A DNA stretch of 8,304 nucleotides, from contig NZ_JAVLBN010000066.1 of NCBI RefSeq assembly GCF_031581065.1, positions 1 to 8,304 of the forward strand. Direction: 5' to 3'. The notes under the pieces were generated by a model. That model made no database searches. It was not told the origin of the DNA and saw only the letters and a list, made by a program, of their open reading frames with translations. The first letter of the stretch is position 1. Every line of letters starts with the position of its first letter. The DNA comes from Salibacter sp031581065 (GTDB taxonomy: Bacteria > Bacteroidota > Bacteroidia > Flavobacteriales_G > Salibacteraceae). The position numbers and the translations under genes are program-made. Below, in pieces: positions 1-5,253 of this stretch.

Positions 1-235
1 CCTTCAGCTGTTTCTTTAATCGTGATATTTCCTCTTCTTCAGGGCTTTGCTGCTTCTTACCATTGCCAGAAAATGCCAGGTCTGGATCAGCTGAGAACTC
101 TCTGCGCCAACGATGGAGTAAATTAGGATTGATGCCCAACTCTTCAGATATCTCTCGGACATCACCACGTACATTGCTCAATTCAACAGCCTTTCTTTTA
201 AACTCTTTGCTGTATTTCTTTCTTGATTTCTTCAT
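1..235 (-). CDS. IS3-family transposase OrfA, N-terminal part (runs off the window)
   Basis: This is the N-terminal 78 residues of a small basic protein that begins MKKSRKKYSKEFKRKAVELS and continues past the left edge. The opening K-x-Y-x-x-E-F-K-x-x-A-V-E-L, followed by a helix-turn-helix (residues about 26-45, with EISEELGINPNLLHRWRREF), is the standard DNA-binding half of IS3/IS911-type OrfA. The residues after about 60 (QQSPEEEEISRLKKQLK) start the leucine-zipper-like coiled coil through which OrfA multimerises. In this family OrfA binds the terminal inverted repeats, and OrfAB, made by -1 frameshifting, carries the DDE catalytic domain. OrfB would lie to the left of position 1 and cannot be seen. 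The start chosen is the only ATG before the conserved opening. I cannot tell whether the whole element is intact. Confidence 0.9.
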   Translation of the reverse strand, partial: MKKSRKKYSKEFKRKAVELSNVRGDVREISEELGINPNLLHRWRREFSADPDLAFSGNGKKQQSPEEEEISRLKKQLK

Positions 236-289
236 AATCGTTAAGGATTTATAAAAGTAAATATTTCACCTTAACTTACTGTCCGATCA
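1..289 (-). mobile_element. OrfA-proximal end of an IS3-family insertion sequence
   Basis: The OrfA start lies 54 bp inside a stretch that, read on the minus strand from 289, begins TGATCGGACAGTAAGTTAAG. IS3-family ends usually begin with 5'-TG, and the tip usually sits 40-100 bp before orfA, so 289 is a plausible outer boundary. The other end is outside the window, so neither the matching inverted repeat nor the target-site duplication can be checked. The boundary is an inference. Confidence 0.4.
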
Positions 290-315
290 AATGTAGCAAC
301 TCCATAAAAAGTGAA

Positions 316-402
316 CCGTACCTACGGCACTCAAAGGCTTGTTTGTAAACTTTGGCTCCGGGTTATCACCCGGAGATAGATGTTACCCGTGCCTAAAGGC
401 AC
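316..402. repeat. Cluster of three REP-like palindromes
   Basis: Three palindromes occur within 87 bp: CCGTA-CC-TACGG (316-327), CTCCGGGT-TATC-ACCCGGAG (356-375, perfect 8-bp arms) and GTGCCT-AA-AGGCAC (389-402). They are GC-rich islands in AT-rich surroundings. Groups of short imperfect hairpins like these resemble REP elements or the subterminal hairpins of IS200/IS605-type and REP-associated Y1 transposases. No such transposase is encoded here, so this would be an orphan or non-autonomous copy. The palindromes are seen directly; the link to Y1 transposases is inference. Confidence 0.5.
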
Positions 403-438
403 TTATCTAATGTTCAGTAATCTTAAATCATGATAAAG

Positions 439-471
439 AACTTTTCTAAAGTTCGGAACTTTAGAAAAGTT
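439..471. repeat. Perfect 15-bp inverted repeat with a 3-nt loop
   Basis: AACTTTTCTAAAGTT (439-453) and its exact reverse complement (457-471) flank the trinucleotide CGG. There is no T-run on either side and no gene ends nearby, so a rho-independent terminator is unlikely. It fits better as a small mobile or structural repeat, or as a DNA hairpin recognised by a transposase or recombinase. A 15-bp perfect stem is too long to be chance in a region this size. Confidence 0.8.
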
Positions 472-537
472 GAAGGAACCAAGAGGAAGTGAAGTTTCAT
501 TAAGGTTGAGCCGGAGGTGTTGCCCGCATGCGTCAGT

Positions 538-673
538 GGTCGAGGCCGAGGTCGAGAAAGTTCTATGAATATTTACAAGATTTTGATAATTAGTATTTTA
601 TAAAAATATTACTTTAATAGTCCTGAACATGAGTTTATCATTATCTACACTCGACCTTAACCTTGACCTTGGT
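538..673. repeat. Inverted pair of degenerate CTYRAC hexamer tracts
   Basis: On the plus strand, 650-673 reads as four hexamers: CTCGAC CTTAAC CTTGAC CTTGGT. The reverse complement of 538-556 reads CTCGAC CTCGGC CTCGAC C. The two 19-mers match at 15 of 19 positions, so they form an imperfect inverted repeat around a 93-bp AT-rich spacer. The hexamer periodicity is visible directly. The origin (replication slippage, a non-autonomous element, or a spacer typical of this phylum) is unknown. Confidence 0.6.
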
Positions 674-755
674 TCTTTTTCTGAAATTCTACGCGTCAGT
701 TCTAGAGGCCGTTAAAAACTAGTAGCAATATTTTCGTGTAAAAGCAAAATTAGTT

Positions 756-776
756 ACTCGTCCCTGATGAGTTTTT
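756..776 (+). terminator. Hairpin followed by a T-run, possible terminator
   Basis: ACTCGTC-CCT-GATGAGT forms a 7-bp stem (one G-T pair) with a 3-nt loop and runs straight into TTTTT on the plus strand. No plus-strand gene leads into it. It lies about 40 bp beyond the stop of cdo, which is transcribed towards it from the right. In that orientation the stem has an A-C mismatch and a poorer U-tract, so its use as the cdo terminator is uncertain. Confidence 0.3.
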
Positions 777-814
777 AAGTACTTGATTCTATACAAAAAG
801 GACTTTAAACTCCC

Positions 815-1372
815 CTACGCCATTTCCAGCTCAACACTGCACTCTTCAGCCTTTTCGCCTTTAACGGTGTCGTAGTGCATGTCTTTTGTTTCGAACTTCT
901 CTTTTTCGTCATCATACACAAGGCACCTGTCGATTGGGTTCATGTACAGGTGAAGGGTCATGGAGCGACCGTTGTGAATGTTGTGCAGACTGTGATAACC
1001 CATGTCATCGTGCATGTAAGAAATGTCGCCTACTTTCATGTCAACTGTGCGATCATCGTAGAGGTTTCCGGAATCGTCTTCCTTGATGCGGATCTCCTTG
1101 AGGTGTCCGTCAACCATCAATACCCAGCACTCTTCGCCTCCGTGTCCGTGGATTGGCGTGTCCTGTCCTTCATCCCAGCAAAGGAGAAGCAATTCATAAT
1201 CATCGGTGCGATCGATGCAATTACGGGTGTATTTTTCAGCACACCAACTCGCGTATTTTTCATAGTCTGATAGTGGTATATCAATACGTTCTGCAAGTTC
1301 TACAAAATCATTTCCCTTACAGCTCGGCAATATTTCAACTAACTCTTCTATCGATGTTATTTTGTTAGACAT
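815..1372 (-). CDS. cdo: Cysteine dioxygenase (type I, cupin fold)
   Basis: A 185-aa cytosolic cupin enzyme that adds O2 to the thiol of L-cysteine, giving cysteine sulfinate. Aligned by eye to mammalian CDO1, all known active-site positions are kept. The 2-His half of the iron triad is in the I-H-G-H motif (H75, H77) and the third ligand is H127 in GYHSLHN. R50 in KYTRN binds the substrate carboxylate, with Y48 two residues before it. C82 (HGHGGEEC) and Y143 (HLYMNP) match the Cys93-Tyr157 pair that forms the thioether cofactor in CDO1, and C150 matches Cys164. Bacterial CDOs usually lack the cross-linking cysteine, so this copy resembles the animal enzyme unusually closely. The start is supported by TACTTTTG (a TAnnTTTG -7 box) and an AAGGA about 9 nt upstream. 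It is divergent from the decarboxylase gene that would use its product. Confidence 0.93.
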   Translation of the reverse strand: MSNKITSIEELVEILPSCKGNDFVELAERIDIPLSDYEKYASWCAEKYTRNCIDRTDDYELLLLCWDEGQDTPIHGHGGEECWVLMVDGHLKEIRIKEDDSGNLYDDRTVDMKVGDISYMHDDMGYHSLHNIHNGRSMTLHLYMNPIDRCLVYDDEKEKFETKDMHYDTVKGEKAEECSVELEMA

Positions 1373-1381
1373 ACAGTTTTT

Positions 1382-1386
1382 TCCTT
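1382..1386 (-). promoter_or_regulatory. Ribosome binding site of cdo
   Basis: AAGGA on the minus strand ends 9 nt before the cdo ATG. It is the clearest Shine-Dalgarno-like sequence in the window. The other genes have none that I can see, which is usual in Bacteroidota. Confidence 0.5.
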
Positions 1387-1401
1387 ATTTTCGGTTCTGA
1401 C

Positions 1402-1433
1402 CAAAAGTATAAAAACCAATTTACTCGTTAAAA
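1402..1433 (-). promoter_or_regulatory. Putative cdo promoter (Bacteroidota type)
   Basis: TACTTTTG on the minus strand (1402-1409) matches the Bacteroidota -7 consensus TAnnTTTG exactly. About 20 bp further upstream lies GTTTT (TTTT at 1430-1433), a weak match to the -33 TTTG box. The spacing is within the usual range and would place the RNA start about 20-30 nt before the ATG. Confidence 0.4.
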
Positions 1434-1438
1434 CGAGT
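1423..1438. promoter_or_regulatory. Palindromic operator candidate between cdo and the decarboxylase gene
   Basis: ACTCGTT-AA-AACGAGT is a perfect palindrome with 7-bp arms in the 149-bp divergent intergenic region. It overlaps the presumed -33 box of cdo, the position expected for a dimeric regulator. A further CGAGTT half-site lies about 12 bp away at 1450-1455. No regulator gene is present in the window, so the binding protein is unknown. It is not followed by a T-run and is too far from gene ends to be a terminator. Confidence 0.4.
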
Positions 1439-1521
1439 GTTTTGCTCATCGAGTTATCTCATTTCCTCACATTACTTATCTTCGAGCTTCAAAAATTGAA
1501 AACAAACTACGTAATTCTAGT

Positions 1522-2901
1522 ATGCTAAAAGAAGACTTAGATCTCTTTAATGAGATTACGAACAAACTGTTAGAGAAAGAGAAAGAAGAACCTGTAGCTG
1601 AACCCATAGACCCATCAAAACTATTTGAAACGCTCGATTTAGAGCTCGAAGATCAACCTACTGATCAGGATAAATTCCAAAATGCGCTCAAAGAGATCGT
1701 TCTTAACACTCCGCGCACAGCAACCAATCAATTTTTCAATCAACTTTTTGGCGGCCGCAAAGGCAAGGCGGTACTGGGCGATTTGTTGGCGGTAATGCTC
1801 AACAACTCCATGTACACGTACAAAGTGGCCGGACCTATGGTTGGCGTGGAAAAAGAGATCATGCACAAAGTGCGCGACCTCGTTGATTATCCCAAAACCG
1901 CTGATGGCACAATTGCCCCGGGCGGTTCCATGACCAACTTCATGGGAATGCTCATGGCCCGCGATAAATTCAATGAATCCATCAAAAATGACGGGGTTTC
2001 GCAAAAAATGACCCTTTACACCTCTCAGGAATCGCACTATTCTATACCTAAGAATGCTGCTTTTATGGGTATCGGTCGGAACCAGGTGCGCTATGTGCCC
2101 ACCGATGAGCGAGGCCGAATGGACACGGCTAAACTAAAGGATCTGATCGAAACGGATAAAGCCGATGGTTGTCACCCGTTTATGGTGATTGCCACAGCCG
2201 GAACTACTGTCCTGGGAGCTTTCGACCCGATTGATGAGATCAACGAAATTTGCAAGGAACACAATATGTGGTCGCACGTTGACGGTGCTTATTGCGGATC
2301 TGTTATTTTCAGCGAGAATTACCGCCACTTAGTGAAAGGCGCACAAAATGCCGATTCATTCACGCTCAACGCACACAAGATGCTGGCGGTACCGCTCTCC
2401 TGCTCCATCATTGTGGTGAAAGACAAAAAGTACCTCTACGACAGTTTCTCAAACGATGCCGATTACCTCTACCAAACGGATGGTGACGACTACAACCTTG
2501 GGAAAATCTCGCTACAGTGCGGTCGCAGGAATGACGCGCTCAAATTCTGGACGCTGTGGAAAGCCGTTGGCACGAGCGGACTGGGAGAATTGGTGGATCA
2601 CCAGTTTGAGCTGGCGCAGGTTGCTCGCGATTACGTTCGCGATAATACCGATTACAAGCTCTACAGCTTTGATGAGTCAATCAGTGTTTGCTTTAACTAC
2701 AGGGATATTCCGGCTGATGTACTCTGCAGCAAGCTGTACAAAAATGCCGAGCTCATGGTGGGTTACGGACACTATGAAGACGAACAGTTTGTCCGTCTCG
2801 TGACCATCAATTCGAGTATTTCCAAACAGGATGTTCTCGACTTCTTTGAGAGTTTAGAAGCATTCGCTAATGAACACCTCAAAGAAGAGAGCAAAGTGTA
2901 A
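1522..2901 (+). CDS. PLP-dependent group II decarboxylase, probable cysteine sulfinate decarboxylase
   Basis: A 459-aa cytosolic enzyme of the glutamate/cysteine-sulfinate decarboxylase family (fold type I). K286 in NAHK is the PLP Schiff-base lysine. D254 in HVDGAYCG contacts the pyridine nitrogen, H172 in SHYS is the residue expected to stack on the ring, and the GGSMTNF segment (134-140) and TAGTT (225-229) line the phosphate pocket. Substrate choice in this family follows a pattern X1-(19 residues)-X2-x-X3 near the N terminus. Mammalian CSAD has F, S, Y and mammalian GAD has S/T, N, F. Here F76, S96 and Y98 give the CSAD pattern exactly. Expected reaction: cysteine sulfinate to hypotaurine plus CO2. 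The divergent cysteine dioxygenase supplies that substrate. Aspartate or cysteate decarboxylation remains possible as a main or side activity. The first 50 residues are an acidic, less conserved extension. Likely co-transcribed with the symporter 33 bp downstream. Confidence 0.85.
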   Translation: MLKEDLDLFNEITNKLLEKEKEEPVAEPIDPSKLFETLDLELEDQPTDQDKFQNALKEIVLNTPRTATNQFFNQLFGGRKGKAVLGDLLAVMLNNSMYTYKVAGPMVGVEKEIMHKVRDLVDYPKTADGTIAPGGSMTNFMGMLMARDKFNESIKNDGVSQKMTLYTSQESHYSIPKNAAFMGIGRNQVRYVPTDERGRMDTAKLKDLIETDKADGCHPFMVIATAGTTVLGAFDPIDEINEICKEHNMWSHVDGAYCGSVIFSENYRHLVKGAQNADSFTLNAHKMLAVPLSCSIIVVKDKKYLYDSFSNDADYLYQTDGDDYNLGKISLQCGRRNDALKFWTLWKAVGTSGLGELVDHQFELAQVARDYVRDNTDYKLYSFDESISVCFNYRDIPADVLCSKLYKNAELMVGYGHYEDEQFVRLVTINSSISKQDVLDFFESLEAFANEHLKEESKV

Positions 2902-2934
2902 AGCAGACTAATTTTTAAAACTTAAATCCTTTTT

Positions 2935-4461
2935 ATGATTACGAAGCTCGTTGTACTGGGAATTTACGTTGGCATTCTATTTTTAATCGGTTTTGTGGCC
3001 TCAAAACGCATCAAGGGGATGGATGACTTTTATGTGGGCGGCAAAAAAATCGGTTACTGGGCTGTAGCGTTCTCGGCACGTGCAACGGGCGAATCGGGTT
3101 GGTTGCTCCTGGGTGTTACCGCAATGGGCGCCATTGCGGGGTTCAGCGCTTACTGGGTGGTCATCGGTGAGTTGCTGGGTGTGGCCGTTTCGTGGTTTTT
3201 CATGGCCAAGCCTTTTAAACGATTAACTGACAAATACAACTCCATCACCATTCCCGATTATTTCGAGAGTCACTTCAAAACCAAAACCCACATGCTGCGG
3301 GTCATCAGCTCCTCAGCACTGGCCATTTTCGTGATCATTTACGTGAGTGCCCAAATCGACATTACGGGAAAGGCTTTTGAGGATTTCCTCGGTTTCGACT
3401 ATTACACAGGCGCTATTGTGGGCTTCCTCATCGTGCTCACCTACATTTTTGTGGGTGGCTTTGTGGCTGTTGTTTGGTCAGATCTCTTCCAGGGCATCAT
3501 GATGTTCCTCGGTCTCATGGCCTTGCCGATTGTCGCGTACTTCACGATCGATCACTCTGAAAACATCATCGGTGGACTCAACAACATAGATCCGGCTCTG
3601 ACCAGTATTTGGGGCACCTCCGATGACATGTGGATGAACATTTCCACGATGATCGGTTTTGCAATGATCGGACTGGGGTTTTTGGGTTCTCCGCAGGTTT
3701 ATGTGCGGTTTATCTCGGTCAGGAATATCAAGGAAATCAACCAGGGACGCTGGGTGGCCGTGGTTTTCACGCTCCTCACCGATGCTGCTGCTGTGACGAT
3801 TGGTATTTTGGGTCGCTACCTCTTTACGGAGGCCGGACAAGATCCCGAGGCGGTACTGGGGAATTCCGGGGAAAATGTGCTCACAATGATGGTGAGCGAT
3901 GCTTTTCCGCTCATCATTACGGCTATTTACGTGGCGATTATCCTCTCTGCGATTATGTCAACGATTGACTCGCTGCTCGTTGTGGCATCGAGTGCGATTA
4001 CCCGCGATTTTTACCAACAGATTTTCCGCCCCGATCTCGATCAAAAGGATTTGGGTACAATGTCGAGAATGGTTACCCTCGGAATGGCCTTACTGGCGCT
4101 TGGAGTGGCGATCTCCGTAGCTATTTTGTCCCCTACCCGAACCGTGTTTTGGTTCAGCATTTTTGGTTGGTCGGGCATTGCCGCTACTTTTTGCCCTGTG
4201 ATGATCTTGTCGTTGTTTTGGAAAGCCTACACCGAGCGCGGAGCCATAGCCTCAATGATCACGGGTTTTACCTCTGTTCCGTTTTTCAAGTTTTACGTTC
4301 AGAACCTGGACGGCATCGGGAAGTATTTTGAAGCGATTGACGTGATGGCACCTTCGTTTGTAACGGCTTTCATAGCCGGCTTTATCGTCACCAAATTCTT
4401 CCCCAGCAAACCGATTGAAACGGAGATCATCCCTGATCATCCTAAAGAGGGTGTTGGATGA
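2935..4461 (+). CDS. Sodium:solute symporter (SSS family, PutP-like)
   Basis: A 508-aa inner-membrane protein of the usual SSS length with about 13 hydrophobic segments. It starts at the only sensible ATG, 33 bp after the decarboxylase stop. Family marks in order are the TM2 motif SARATGESGWLLLG (47-60), WSDLFQG (181-187), GSPQVYVRF (251-259) and the Na2-site helix SAIMSTIDSLLVVASSAITRDFY (from 338), where A339, S342 and T343 match A337, S340 and T341 of E. coli PutP. PutP's Asp55, important for Na+ coupling, aligns with G52, with E53 next to it. It therefore belongs to a variant branch, and a proline substrate should not be assumed. Context suggests a sulfur amino acid or osmolyte such as taurine, hypotaurine or a betaine, in either direction, but nothing in the sequence fixes the solute. 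Confidence 0.85.
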   Translation: MITKLVVLGIYVGILFLIGFVASKRIKGMDDFYVGGKKIGYWAVAFSARATGESGWLLLGVTAMGAIAGFSAYWVVIGELLGVAVSWFFMAKPFKRLTDKYNSITIPDYFESHFKTKTHMLRVISSSALAIFVIIYVSAQIDITGKAFEDFLGFDYYTGAIVGFLIVLTYIFVGGFVAVVWSDLFQGIMMFLGLMALPIVAYFTIDHSENIIGGLNNIDPALTSIWGTSDDMWMNISTMIGFAMIGLGFLGSPQVYVRFISVRNIKEINQGRWVAVVFTLLTDAAAVTIGILGRYLFTEAGQDPEAVLGNSGENVLTMMVSDAFPLIITAIYVAIILSAIMSTIDSLLVVASSAITRDFYQQIFRPDLDQKDLGTMSRMVTLGMALLALGVAISVAILSPTRTVFWFSIFGWSGIAATFCPVMILSLFWKAYTERGAIASMITGFTSVPFFKFYVQNLDGIGKYFEAIDVMAPSFVTAFIAGFIVTKFFPSKPIETEIIPDHPKEGVG

Positions 4462-4492
4462 TGACAGTATCAACACTTTTAATTAATATTAT

Positions 4493-4888
4493 ATGGAGAA
4501 AAGAAGTTTTAAACTAAAAAAGGGTGAACAGTTAATCTTCACTGACAAAAGTGAAATCAAGTTTTGCTGGGAAGTAAATGAGGACCTAGACCCTGAAATC
4601 ACTGGTAAGTGGGTTAAATTTAATACAATTAATAAGGTTTATGATTTTATTTTAAAGTCAGAAATTATTACGAAAAAGAATCTTGAAGGCGGTGTTATTA
4701 AAGAGATAACAATTGAAAATAATAAAGAAAGATACACCTCTTTTAGAATTCAAAATTCACATTTGGGATGCTTAGTTATAACTAATGATAAAGAAGAGGA
4801 AGAAAGGCATTTAGCATCTCTTGTATTGAGAAAACCAGAAGCTGAAGTTTATATTAAAAATGGGGAGATGCGTTCTATAATTAATTAA
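4493..4888 (+). CDS. Hypothetical protein, AT-rich orphan
   Basis: A 131-aa soluble, charged protein beginning MEKRSFKLKKGEQLIF, with no signal peptide, membrane helix or family motif I recognise. It is rich in Lys, Glu, Ile and Asn. The mixed short hydrophobic stretches (EIKFCWEVN, RIQNSHLGCLVIT, ASLVLRKPEAEVYI) suggest a small mostly beta domain. It starts 31 bp after the symporter on the same strand, but its base composition is much more AT-rich than the two genes before it. Read-through transcription is possible, though a shared function is doubtful. The ATG is preceded by an AT-rich run without a Shine-Dalgarno sequence. The change in composition suggests it belongs to the accessory block to its right. 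Confidence 0.65.
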   Translation: MEKRSFKLKKGEQLIFTDKSEIKFCWEVNEDLDPEITGKWVKFNTINKVYDFILKSEIITKKNLEGGVIKEITIENNKERYTSFRIQNSHLGCLVITNDKEEEERHLASLVLRKPEAEVYIKNGEMRSIIN

Positions 4889-4899
4889 AGTCTTTCCTA

Positions 4900-4930
4900 C
4901 ACTCATTTTTTAAGAGTGAGATAATTTCTT
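4900..4930 (+). terminator. Weak terminator-like hairpin after the 131-aa gene
   Basis: CACTC (4900-4904) pairs with GAGTG (4914-4918) across a 9-nt loop, followed by a T-rich stretch (ATAATTTCTTTTT). It lies 12 bp after the stop of the plus-strand gene, in a convergent intergenic region where a terminator is expected. The 5-bp stem is short, so the call is tentative. Confidence 0.3.
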
Positions 4931-4939
4931 TTTATACTA

Positions 4940-5047
4940 TTGCAAGATGATGATTTCCAAAATCTAATAAAATCAACAAACCCGCTTTTATCCAATAATG
5001 CTGATTATCGATCATACCGAATTGAAATATACCTTAAAAACCCCTAA
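4940..5047 (+). other. Possible 35-codon remnant or mini-gene
   Basis: A short open frame with a TTG start reads LQDDDFQNLIKSTNPLLSNN and ends in YRSYRIEIYLKNP. It has protein-like composition but no ATG and no family I recognise. It is bounded upstream by an in-frame TAA at about 4922, and its last bases overlap the end of the minus-strand frame that finishes at 5044. It could be the stub of a lost gene or chance in AT-rich sequence. Confidence 0.15.
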
Positions 5048-5253
5048 CTTTTCAAAGTATTAATACTCCATTTTACTGCTAACACTAAAAAACGAAGAGG
5101 AAATGCAATTCCAAGAAATACAGCTAACCAAATTAATGAAATATTAAGGCGTTGATTAGATGATAGCTTTTCAAATTTTTTCTCTCTTTGAACATTCAAT
5201 AAATCTACATGATTTTTAGCAATTTCTCTTTTAACTTCCCTTAATACCTTGAG
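5044..5253 (-). pseudogene. Orphaned C-terminal segment of the interrupted membrane protein
   Basis: Directly after the TAG stop (5254-5256) of the minus-strand gene that starts at 5868, the same frame stays open for another 69 codons to a second TAG at 5044-5046. The extra residues are protein-like: a charged amphipathic helix (LKVLREVKREIAKNHVDLLN, then VQREKKFEKL) followed by a clear membrane helix (SLIWLAVFLGIAFPLRFLVL). There is no Met in the segment, so it is unlikely to be translated on its own. The simplest explanation is a CAG-to-TAG change in a 274-aa gene; natural read-through or a sequencing error are the alternatives. Confidence 0.65.

Larger units (their letters stand above)
236..814. 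other. Gene-free, repeat-rich intergenic region between the IS and cdo
   Basis: No believable coding sequence is present on either strand. From left to right it holds the presumed IS end (to about 289), three short palindromes (316-402), a perfect long hairpin (439-471), two inverted hexamer tracts (538-556, 650-673), a pair of 18-bp direct repeats (530-547 and 693-710, 15 of 18 identical, both beginning GCGTCAGT), and a hairpin with a T-run (756-776). It looks like an accumulation site for small repetitive elements next to an insertion sequence. Confidence 0.6.

Noticed and set aside
63..254. 63-codon plus-strand open frame
   Set aside because: It lies antisense to the well-supported IS3 OrfA and has no family resemblance.
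875..1368. Three plus-strand open frames (875-1270, 886-1086, 1153-1368)
   Set aside because: They are mirror frames of the cysteine dioxygenase gene, whose conserved active site fixes the real strand and frame.
1639..2803. Open frames at 1639-2037 (-), 2134-2328 (-), 2292-2486 (+) and 2456-2803 (+)
   Set aside because: All overlap the PLP decarboxylase in other frames and have compositions unlike real proteins.
3478..4476. Open frames overlapping the symporter on both strands
   Set aside because: They are shadows of a long, well-conserved membrane protein gene.
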